A DNA stretch of 64,000 bases from Tomocerus qinae (Eukaryota; Arthropoda; Collembola; Entomobryomorpha; Tomoceridae). Location: assembly GCA_020055645.1 (NCBI GenBank), contig CM034548.1, positions 35,514,201 through 35,578,200 on the forward strand, written 5' to 3'. The notes beneath the pieces are model-generated. The model had not been told where the DNA came from, ran no database searches, and was given only the letters and a program-made list of their open reading frames with translations. Made by a program: the position numbers and the translations under genes. This document shows positions 38,627-48,142 of this stretch, one piece after another; position 1 is the first letter of the stretch, and each line of letters opens with the position of its first letter.

Positions 38627-41578
38627 TTACATCACATATCCTGTGAGTATAAATTGTGATTTGGTTTTCTCTTCAATCATGTCATCAAAGGCATCGGATC
38701 GGAAGAAATTTCGTAATCCTAAATCCCCTAGGCAACATTCCATGAAGTAAATTGGAGAAACATCAAATATTTTCCAATATGTCAAAATTAAGCAGAGTGT
38801 TGCTGTCTTTTTGGTGTGTAAAGACGAACATGAAAAACGCTCTTTCACCTCGTCACTACAGTAAAATGAATCATTGTGTCATTTGAGCATAATTAATTAA
38901 AACAAAAATACAAAATAACCTTACACTACAGTTGGAAAAGGTTGATCATCCACGGCAAAAAATATGGCTTTATTATCCTTGTCGATAATACAAGATCCCT
39001 GTACAGAACCCAAAGTCATAATTTTAATCACTGGAAGAATTGCTTTTATGACGAAGCCAGTACACGACTATTTCGTAATATATTGTCCAGTCTTTCAGTA
39101 TGAAAACTTTATATTAAGGCATTACAATAATATCAGAAATAGTCTGTTTAAAAATAATAACTCACATTAACAGGAATGGTAGCGGCGCATCTTTCGTAAT
39201 ATTTTGTGAAGTCAGATATACAGGTCTCGAGGGCCTGTTTTAACTTGGCTTCAACGTCATTCAATTTACTCTGTTTTATCTACATAGTATACACATGGTA
39301 ATTAAAAACACCAGTCTAGTTAAGAACTTAACGAACATGGGTAACTCGAAAAATACTAGATTTTAAAACAGACATACGAACCTGTATACTAAGTCGCAAT
39401 TTCTCAATTTTTTCTTGATATTCTGAAGAAAACGCGCCCCACTTCTCTGGGTTTTGCTCCTGATTAGTTAATAAAACATATTATTTTATAAAGAGCCATA
39501 TGCAGCTTTGCGTTTTTGGGGTATTCTGATAACCAGAAAAAATGGGACCAAAATAGTATAGGAAATTATATGTTAAAAAATGACATCCTGATTTTAAAAA
39601 AAATGAAGAACAAAAAAAGACGCCAATACTTCCTTTGTTATAATTTCTTTTACGGAAACCCCGATTTGGGGTATTTCGCCGGGATTTTTATAGGGTACAT
39701 TATAGGCGGAAAATAATCTTTAGTGTGTGGACCAACTTCTGAGAAAACTGTTTGCTTACCATTTATCCCTGCTTTTTAGTTTTGCTTTTTTAATTATTCA
39801 ATATTAAAAAATTCTGAGCTATCAGAGTACCCCAAAAACGCAAAGCCCTTTGAAACGTATTTCAAAGTAAAGTATAAAAGTTATCATTTTTTAATAATCC
39901 TTAACAACCAACCTCCGCCAGCGCCTGTAACTCTTTAACTGACACGTCTAAATAGGCCTTCTGTTTCACCTCAGCATCCATCTTCTCCAGGAACAATCTT
40001 TCAAATTCTTCGTACCTTGCGTAATAAAATCTTTTAATTAATTTAACTTTCAACCCAATCCATACGAAATAATATATAGAATAATAATAAAGATGTAAAT
40101 CAATGTAACTATGCATATGTAACTACAAACCAAAAAAGTCGAGATATCTCAATTTGCACATCCAAAGTGTCAGGGGTCACAAAAAATGGCACACCTCCGT
40201 ACCAATGGCCTAATCGTAGCTGAGGAATTATGTTATCTTTCATGAATGTGGCTGCCACTGTTTTTGAAGTGGACGAGTCTCGAAAACCCTTAACTTTCCA
40301 AACACACGGAATTATATTTTCACCTTCCTTAAGAAGTTTCCGAGTAATCTGCATCTTTGACCCGTAAATTTGACGCAAATTCGAATTAGGAGGAGTTGAT
40401 ACTGTCAACTTTATTATAGCAACTTCCTTTCCAAGTCTAATGCAATCTACAAACATCAACATATATTTTTAAGGTTATAAAAATTGCGCACATACTGGGG
40501 CTAAGATATTTACAGCTTAATTTCTAAAGCACGTATAAGTCATATTTTCACAACAAAGGTTACTAATATGCACCCAATATAAATTCTGGAGCATAAACAG
40601 TTTTTGGCCTATGGTACCCAAAAATTAGTTTTGGAAGTAGACGAAAAATGACTATTCGGTTACGGCTATTATTGGCGAATATTCGCTTTTCCAACTATTT
40701 GCAAAACCTCGTCTCCCAACTTTTGGTTATTGAAGGCCTAAAAATACAAAATATTCGCGAAAGTGGCAAATAGATGTTCGCTCCACTCCTTGTATTTACA
40801 CTTTAGATTTAGATAAAAATACTTCTTGACATTTGACATTCATCCCCACCGTGAACTAACCCAAGCACGTATCCAGTGAGGGGCGGAAGGGGCACAGGGC
40901 CCCCTAAATCTGAGAAAAACGATTTTTCCCAAAAAAAGTCAAATATTGCAAAAAATTTTCGCGCTTCGCCCGAATACATCCCTTTTTGACATTATTTTTG
41001 GCTGCGCCCCCCCCTTTGACCAAATTCTGAATACGTGCCTGAACTAACCATACTTATTATAGTAATTCCCAATTTTTTACCTTCAAATTCGTGATAATAA
41101 TGAAAAAGAATATCGTCTTGGCCAAGTGCCAGGAGTATTCCCATTATGATTGTTGACTTTCCTGTCGAAAATCTTCCAGTGACGAAGTTGGTTGGACCGA
41201 ACGTAAATGTTTCATTTTCAAACCTCATAAAATTGGAAAAATTGACGCTCCGAATTCGTGTGGCCATGAACTACAGCAATAAAATGTAGAAAAACAAAAT
41301 CGAAACAAAATTGAATTACAGTCAACAATAGAGATTTCCCACAACTCAAGGATAACACAGACAGATATTAATTGGTGGCCTGTCACCAAATCAATATGAA
41401 TAGGTATTGAAATGACTCCAATATCTGTCTACCAATAATATTGTTGAATACGTTTATTTGAATAAATAACTAAAATTAATAAACATCTGACCTTCATCTT
41501 AAATAATTAACTTACCAAATGGTTAAGATGAGGTCTTCGCATTGGCCCTTGACAAGCTATTTTGGGAATTTCCATCAT
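38627..41578 (-). CDS. Hinge-less mini SMC6-like ATPase, 411 residues, 8 exons
   Basis: Exons in order: 41578-41516, 41270-41081, 40446-40131, 40015-39913, 39459-39382, 39279-39166, 39067-38925, 38855-38627. All junctions are GT-AG and all phases match, giving 1236 nt. Residues 26-61 form the SMC N-terminal head start (IRSVNFSNFMRFENETFTFG) with Walker A GRFSTGKST at 53-61. The YGSKMQITRKLLKEG stretch matches the SMC6 N-lobe better than SMC5. Residues about 190-288 are a short helical or coil region. The C-terminal lobe has CLILTYWKIFDVSPIYFMEC and QFILTGYV, which align with the SMC6 CFILSLW...SPF..LDE and QFILL blocks. SMC6 is normally over 1000 residues with long coils and a hinge; both are absent. 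The ABC signature LSGGE is replaced by SSLHT, and the Walker B Asp-Glu by Glu-Cys, so normal hydrolysis is doubtful. A complete frame across eight exons argues for a functional gene. Full SMC6 joins SMC5 in a DNA-repair complex; this protein's role is unknown. Confidence 0.8.
39505..39847. mobile_element. About 340-bp inverted-repeat element in an intron of the SMC6-like gene
   Basis: The termini read GCTTTGCGTTTTTGGGGTA then TCTGATA on the left, with the reverse complement at about 39818-39847. The element lies wholly within the intron between exons 40015-39913 and 39459-39382. A clear target duplication was not seen. The short plus-strand frame inside it has no family resemblance. Confidence 0.65.
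40861..41040. mobile_element. 180-bp hAT-type MITE in an intron of the SMC6-like gene
   Basis: The perfect 8-bp direct repeat GAACTAAC flanks it at 40853-40860 and 41041-41048. The ends are GCACGTATCCAG and, reversed, GCACGTATTCAG. An 8-bp target duplication with CA(G)-type ends is the hAT hallmark. It carries no coding sequence. Confidence 0.8.
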
Positions 41579-41727
41579 GAATGTTGACTGCAAATCCAAA
41601 AATTACAAAACTAAGTTATCAATTATCTGAAAGAAAACGAGAACTCGACTATTTGACTAGTGACTCTGGATTAACTCTGGATGGCTATCTGGCATGGCTT
41701 GGCATGGCATGGCATGGCACTATAAGC
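41579..41727. other. Upstream region of the SMC6-like gene with ggcat tandem repeat
   Basis: The ggcat unit is repeated about five times at 41692-41719. The hAT element's left target copy CTATAAGC (41720-41727) follows directly. The 5' end of the minus-strand SMC6-like transcript should lie here or just beyond, so the 868-bp element may sit in or near its promoter. No TATA motif could be assigned. Confidence 0.4.
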
Positions 41728-42595
41728 CAGAGATCGGCACCGGCCGGCCAGTAAATGGCAATAATAGTGGCCGGGCCAGGCTGCGTCGGCCACTGTTAGT
41801 TTTGGTTAGTGGCCGGACGCCTTCCGGCCTACAGACCAAGACTACCATTTGTATATTTTCATATTACAAAGTTTTAAGCATTTTCATTGATGGCCGGCCG
41901 GCGGTTTCTAATGTACCATACTGGCCGGCCGAGAAAGCCAAGATGTAATTACTGGCCGGCCGCAGGCGGGCCGGTCATTTCCTATGCAGGCCGGCCGACC
42001 AAGCTATGATACCGTTACTAGCCGGCTGCAAGCCGGCCGGCCCATTCTTTTGTTCACTCATCGTTACAGTTTGATTGTTCACTAAGTTAATTGAGTGACA
42101 ATAACAGGTAATTTTATGATTCAACAGGGAAGATTAATTTAAATTTAAACCACAAAAAATAAAATTATTTTAATTTAATACAATTCAGCCGACCTTTTGA
42201 ATTTCATGACATATATAATCAATTTCAGCAATTGTTTATGGTGAGAATACCTCCAGTCAAATAATTTCAATCAGCAGATTATAGCAACCTACACTTGGCA
42301 GTGGAAATTGTGCTTATTACATTATTATTGTTTTCATTTATTTAAACTACTAGGTAATAGGTCACCATCACAGGCTATCATTTTTATTTTTTTATATTCA
42401 TTTATTTTTATTTTCATTTTTTACCGAATTAAAACTAGGTAAAATTACTCAAAAAAAGGTTAATGCAAATCTGTCGGACGGCCGAAGTACCTGTCAAGTA
42501 GTTACTGGCCGGCCGCAGGCCTGCCGGCCGAAATTTTACTAAAATAATACCTTCAAAAGGCCGGGCCGCGCCGGTAAGACCGATGCCGATCTCTG
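41728..42595. mobile_element. 868-bp hAT-type non-autonomous element rich in GGCCGGCC
   Basis: The perfect 8-bp target duplication CTATAAGC occurs at 41720-41727 and 42596-42603. The termini are CAGAGATCGGCACCGG on the left and the reverse complement of CAGAGATCGGCATCGG on the right, which is classic hAT CAG...CTG. The interior carries roughly a dozen ccggccgg-type palindromic clusters near both ends (41740-42040 and 42475-42580), separated by an A+T-rich core. No transposase frame is present. The short plus-strand frame at its left end is a by-product of the GC-rich repeats. Confidence 0.9.
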
Positions 42596-42603
42596 CTATA
42601 AGC

Positions 42604-42868
42604 ATGTAGGATTAGAAGAGTTTGCTTGGAGTTTACTTAAAATAGGACTTAGCGCGCTTTGGAAGGAATACTCTATGGTCATCAATCATCACATATATGC
42701 ATTATGCGAGACATGACGATAGGTGTACGTTGCACTGCACACATGCAATATTTTGGTGCCCTTTGCACGGGCCGTGGCACACTGTGATAAGTAGCTGCCT
42801 GGCACGGTCGTGCATTTCGTGCCTGATAGAGCGGGTTTGACTTTTGTTTGAAATTTCCTACCTCACTA
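42604..42868. other. Spacer without visible features
   Basis: Only a locally G+C-richer patch (gcacgggccgtggcac, 42765-42780) stands out. No coding or repeat family was recognised. Confidence 0.4.
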
Positions 42869-44055
42869 ATCTCTATATATAATCGCAGACTTGATAAAGC
42901 AATAAATTTACCTGTCTATATATATATATATGTACGTGTGGTAGGGAGAACCAAGGAAACTTGCATATATTACGTTACGCAAAACCCACTCCCACCATGT
43001 GAAACGCAAGTGCTGACTGCAACACTTTTGAATACCTCCTCCTCCCATTAACTACGCACGTAATATATGCAGGCTCCTTAAAAGCAAAATGCGCAAGTCC
43101 AACAGTCCAATTCCTCTAAACCACCAAAATGAGTCGTTTCATATTATTATGATAACATCAAAACAATAATAGAAATTTACATAAGAAGGTTGAATGGTGA
43201 GTGGTGATGGAATGGGAATGATTAGCGAAAGGGGACATTTCGTAATAATCGTAATGTGGCTTATTAAATAGAATTTCAAAACTTCTAATTCAAATTGGTT
43301 CTGCTATATCGACAAACTTATTCAATTTTTTAGTAGAGCTGGGTATACTTTTTACTACCCTCTTGATTCCATTGGGCCAGTTGGACCATCTTTTTGTAGA
43401 ATGAAATAACAGTACTGGGAGCCAGAGCCACGATTTATTCTATAAAAATATTTATTCGTAAGTTTGTACTCATGGGATTTGTACGGTTTTCCAAAATCCA
43501 CGGGGAATCTTATTTATTTGATTTTGAATGGGAAACGTTTTGGTAACTTTGTGGGAGTTTCTTCGAAAATAGAGTTTTTCATTGTTCCCTGTATTTGATT
43601 CTACGAACTACAGTTATTAATTTGGTGTAGGAAATTCCTTTTTATCAGGAAGTTGGGGCTGCAGCTAATTTTTCCAACCACTGTACAGCACCGTATTTAG
43701 AAGTCGATTTTGGAGGGGGCAATGACGTCATACACTTATATGCTTTTAGCATATTCGCGCAAAGCGCGAAAAATTTTGGCTTATTTTGTTTAAAATGAGT
43801 CAAAAATAGCCTAAAGCGAAATATTTTGGTATTTTGAGAAAAAATTTTCCCTTTTCTTGGATTTTGGGTGGCTGCTCCCTATGCCCCCCTCAATACAGCC
43901 TTGCCACTGCAGAAAATAAAAGTATATTAATTAAAATATAATTTGTATTTACAAAATTAACATAATAACCTAATGGGATGTTTTTATTACTGTGATGGGT
44001 GGCCTGCTGAATTTCTTTTGAGTGCTAGATTTGCCCCTTAGCTGGGTTCACTAGT
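42869..44055. repeat. Tandem segmental duplication, copy A (1187 bp)
   Basis: Begins atctctatatataatcgcag and ends gctgggttcactagt. It aligns along its length with copy B at 44122-45072, in the same orientation and with moderate divergence. Copy A is longer mainly because it holds the 218-bp hAT element at 43686-43903. No coding content was recognised. Confidence 0.85.
43686..43903. mobile_element. 218-bp hAT-type MITE, empty site preserved in copy B
   Basis: Flanks are CCACTGTA (43678-43685) and CCACTGCA (43904-43911), an 8-bp target duplication with one change. The ends are CAGCACCGTATTTAGAAG and, reversed, CAAGGCTGTATTGAGGGG. Copy B has the uninterrupted site ccaccactgtagaaaat-like sequence near 44911-44930, with a single CCACTGTA, confirming the insertion and its boundaries. 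Confidence 0.85.
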
Positions 44056-44121
44056 GTTAAATATACGAATTTGTAATAATTACTACCAAAGCTACGGACT
44101 TCGTCGGTATCTATAAATCAC

Positions 44122-45072
44122 ATCTCTATATATAATCGCAGACTTGATAAATTTACCTGTCTATATATATATGCATGTACGTGTGGTAGGGAGAACCTAG
44201 GGAACCTGCATATATTACGTAAAGCAAAACCCCCTCCCACATGTGTATGTGTAACGCAAGTGCTGACTGCAACACTTTTGGGTATCCCCTCCTCCCATCA
44301 ACTGCACACGGAATATATGCAGGCTCCTTAAAAGCAAAAAAAGTAAAATGCGCAAGCCCAATTCCTCAAAACCAACGAAATGAGTCGTTTCATATTGTTG
44401 TTATAACATCTAAATAATAATAGTTTACATAAGAAGGTTGAATGGTGACTGGGGATCGAATGGAAATGATTAGCGAAAGGGAACATTTCGTAATGATCGT
44501 AATGTGCGTATTAAATAGCATTTCAAAACTTCTAACCCAAATTGGTTCTGCTATAATATCGAAAAACTTATTCAACATTTTTTAATAGAGCTAGGTTTAC
44601 TTTTTACTACCCTCTTAATTCCTTTGTGCCGTTTGGGATATCTTTTTGTAGAATTAAATAACAGCACTGGGTAATTAACTATTCTTTAAAAATATTTATT
44701 CGTAAGTTGTACTCATGGGATTTGAACGTTTTTCCAAAATCCTAGAGGGAATCTTATTTTTTCGATTTTAAAAGTTTTGGTAACTTTGTGGGAGTTTTTT
44801 CGGAAATAGTCTTTCATTGTTCCCTGTGTTTGATGCTACTATCTACAGTTATTATTTTGGTGTAGGAAATTCCTTTTTATCAGGAAGTTGGGGCTGCAGC
44901 TAATTTTTCCAACCACTGTAGAAAATAAAGGTGTATTAATTTAAATGTACTTTGTATTTACAAAGTTAACAGCCTAATGGGATGTTTTCGAAATTGTTTT
45001 TATTATTGTGATGGGTGGCCTGCTGAATTTCTCTTGAGTGCTAGATTTGCCCCTTTAGCTGGGTTCACTAGT
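44122..45072. repeat. Tandem segmental duplication, copy B (951 bp)
   Basis: Direct copy of 42869-44055 lacking the 218-bp insertion and with several small indels. Only 66 bases separate the two copies. A third, shorter relative lies at about 48254-48330. Confidence 0.85.
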
Positions 45073-45730
45073 ATATTGTAAAATCGTTTACGACGGATCC
45101 AATGATGTAAAAATGTTTGGGTAATGTTGAGGAATCTTCGAGTAAAGTCAGTTGGAAAATTTTAAGTAGGAGGTTACATGTTAAGTTCGAGCGAGGAGTG
45201 GGAAAGTACCCTGATTTTAAAAGACCAAAGCTGTCAATGTATTTATCACACAGTGCGTGGCGACCGTGTGCAGTAAAGACTTTGAAAATCCTGAAAGAGA
45301 TTAAGAATGTGACCCCGCGCCCTGGGGTACTCGTGGCGAGTAACAATTCTTATCGCTAAGTCGGTAATATGCTTATGTTAACTTCACCGGCATTCGTCTC
45401 TTAGAAAACCAATAGTCTCAACAATGCACTTTTGGCTTTGTGTACGAATAAAATTCACTTTATGCGTGCACAAAATCATAAGTGCAAAACCAAAAGTACA
45501 CATTTAATTAAGGCTAATGGTTTCTTGCACCAATTACAAATAATGTAAAATGTATTTGGCTTCTTGGGTTGGTATTTGTTTCTTATTACTACAAATCAAT
45601 ACTGGGCGTATCAAATCATTAGCAGTAAAAGCCAATTAGTAAAGTGGCATGGAAGTAATGCATGGAAGTATGGAAGTACATGGAAAATAGAGCATCTTAA
45701 ATGCTTAAATGATGGTAGTTTTGAGCAGCT
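45073..45730. other. Spacer with one weak open frame and a short inverted repeat
   Basis: A plus-strand frame of 80 residues at 45117-45359 (starts MGNVEESSSKVSWKIL) has a mixed composition but no recognised motif. Near 45429-45500, gcacttttggctttg and its inverted partner caaaaccaaaagtac form a weak stem. No other content was identified. Confidence 0.35.
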
Positions 45731-46324
45731 ATGAATGTGTCTTTAATTATTTGTCAAAAATATGTTTTTACGTCAGTGACGATTTTAATAGATGACGAAG
45801 ATCTGAGTTATGGAGTGGAATTAAGTGTAGCACAAGTTTGGCATGACGGTCATTTAAATTGTATCAACGATGCTGCAGTAGGATCTCCTTCACTCACAAG
45901 TGGATATTTACAATTGAAAGAAATATCTAGAATCTGAACACCAGGAATTTACTTTGCCAATGAGAAATCCGACTGGAGGAACAAGGATGACAAAATCAAC
46001 AACATTCTACGAATTCTTCATGGTTTTCATGAATACCAAATCGTCGACGTCATTCAAGTGTCCAATGGATTTTCGGAAATTTCTTTTTATGCACAAAAAT
46101 GTAGCATTCAGCTCTGCTCCAACTCTATATTCCAAGAAAAACTTCAACTACATTGGAGCCCTGGGAATACTCCAATAAATACGTCCATTTTCACAATTAT
46201 TGGTGGCAATGGCCAATTTTCATTGACAAATTACTCCACGAGCTCTGAAGACGTCTCGAAGGACACATGGATTTACAGATGTTTGATTGCTGCATTTTCC
46301 TTCCAAAGGCAGATCCGCTACTAA
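45731..46324 (+). pseudogene. Unrecognised coding remnant with an in-frame stop
   Basis: One frame stays open from 45731 to 46324 except for a single TGA at 45935-45937. Both halves read like protein (DDEDLSYGVELSVAQVWHDG before the stop; TPGIYFANEKSDWRNKDDKI after). I do not recognise the family. The first frame could be joined to an upstream acceptor (acgtcag at about 45776), and an unrecognised intron might remove the stop. Taken with the decayed neighbours downstream, a pseudogene is more likely. Confidence 0.3.
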
Positions 46325-46494
46325 GTTACATGTCCATATTATATATTAAATAGTACAGCAAAAGAGATTCAACGTTGACTCTTTGTCAGGTATAGCCGTT
46401 TCAAGTGAGAGCTTAGAATGAAATATTTTTTTATATAACACATTTAACACATAAATATTGTATAAATGTAAATTAGTACTGAATTATGTAATAG

Positions 46495-46884
46495 GTGGTT
46501 GAGAAAGCGCAGAGATGTTGTAATATCGTTAGTTCAAAATGATTCCCGGGACGAGCAGGAGAGAAACAGTTCTACTAAAGATAAAGAAAGACCTGGTACT
46601 CTGACAACTCAAGTTTTGTGTACTAGGGAAACGGTGTGTAGAATTTGAATTAATGACTATAGAATCACTTATCTAAATAACTTGAACTAAACATACGTTT
46701 AATTGTACAATTAATTTATTTGTATGAAATGTAGAAGGATAATGCCAAGTCTCGGAAGAAAACGAATCATCGTGGAGGTCAGGGTCAGCATGTGTTGCGG
46801 GAAAAGTCTTCAGGAAATGGAAACGACCAAAAGGATGGTTCTCTATCTGAAAAACCTAGGTTATCTCAGCAGCACCTTCCATAA
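46495..46884 (+). CDS. Two possible exons of an unrecognised hydrophilic protein
   Basis: Open segments at 46495-46633 and 46735-46884 are bounded by atag|, |gtgtgt and tgtag|, and join in phase. They end at TAA 46882-46884. The encoded peptide is charged and low in complexity (RDEQERNSSTKDKERPG, then KSRKKTNHRGGQGQ). It may belong with the remnant at 45731-46324, but no in-phase splice between them was found. Confidence 0.2.
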
Positions 46885-47229
46885 ACGACTACAGTTGACT
46901 TTAAACAAAATCATTTGTCTCCCAATAATCAGATTTCTTTTCTCAAAAAAAATCCGTAGCTTAACATACGTGAAATTTCGTAGCCTAATAATAAATAGCC
47001 CAATAAATGTTTTGTATTCTTTTTCGAATAAATAATTAAACATTTATTTTTGTTGATTTATCCCAATTTTATTGCAACTGAATATAGCCGAATAGACAAT
47101 ATAAGACCTCACCCCATCCTTCATTCCATTTTTGCTTGTACTTTTAGATCGAGAGACGGAGTGAGTCGTTTTAGTTACCCTTCTGCAGTCTGGAAGATGT
47201 TGTTAGGATTATGAAAGTATTTTAATTAA

Positions 47230-48019
47230 TCGTCTTTTGTTTATTGTTTACACCTATGGGGATCTGTTATCAGGAGAAGCATGAGGGAATTGTTAGTAGT
47301 CCTGATGGTGAGTTTAATTTGGATATCCTGGAAGGGGTGATGGGGAATTGAAATGTCCGATCACCATGGCGTTGACCGTGCTGGAGATGGTCTTCTTGTA
47401 GTGAACAAGGAGAACCCTCGGATTCAAATCTTATTTACTTCCACTAGGAAATTCATTTCTTCGTTTGGGAGCCGTGGACATTAAACGAGTCAGTTCAGAT
47501 TTCATCCTTCAACACCGGGGAGAGTTTAGAGTAGAGTAGTATCCAAGAGGAGTCGATCACCATCGACAGCACAGGTAACGAGGAATATTAATTTGTTTAG
47601 AATTTACTCTGCACTTTGGATTCTTTCCTTTCGCTGATTTCTTTAATTTCTCCCGGTTTTGTGTTTTAATGTATCTAATCAATGTGAACTGTTTTTCCTT
47701 GTTGATTTTAGGAAGCATATTTCAGAATCTGCACTGCAACTTCAAGGTGGACGTGAAAAGTGGGAGGAGCGTGAACAACATTCTTGTTCGGCGCCCATCT
47801 GGACTCGACGTGGATATTTGTGCCAACTTTATCACCTCCTGGAACTCAAGGAGCAACTCGGTCAAGTTCTTCAACTCGTCCTCTGGAAAACTTCTTCAGA
47901 CCATCCACTCTGTTGGCAACAACAACAGCCTCCAGGACCTTCCTTTGGATATTTCCGTGATGCCTGCTGCTGGGTACCTTGCCTTTCTGGACATCAATGG
48001 ACGATTCATGATCTTCTAG
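47230..48019 (+). pseudogene. NHL-repeat (TRIM-NHL-like) gene remnant
   Basis: NHL beta-propeller blades can be traced in shifting frames. RGDGELKCPITMAL (47331-47375) is followed in another frame by AGDGLLVVNKENPRIQI and STRKFISSFGSRG, then by a TAA and a TAG. After an acceptor at about 47710 (ttgattttag), an uninterrupted terminal piece reads RRPSGLDVD, NSVKFFNSSSGKLLQTI and GYLAFLDINGRFMIF before the stop at 48017-48019. At least two frame changes and two stops interrupt the first part, so the copy is probably dead, although the last exon is intact. NHL propellers bind RNA or protein in TRIM-NHL regulators. No RING or B-box was found upstream. Confidence 0.5.
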
Positions 48020-48142
48020 TCCACTTTCTTCTGCCCTCCTCAATTGTTGTCTTATTTATTAAAAACTATTAACGTATTTGACCTTTTGTAAATACTAGAG
48101 AATGATTCATTTTGAGTAATGTAATATTCTTATTCTTGACAG

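Noticed and set aside
45731..46884. Joining the 45.7-46.3 kb remnant and the two exons after it into one gene
   Set aside because: No donor in the first segment leaves the phase required by the acceptor at 46495, and the first segment has an in-frame stop.
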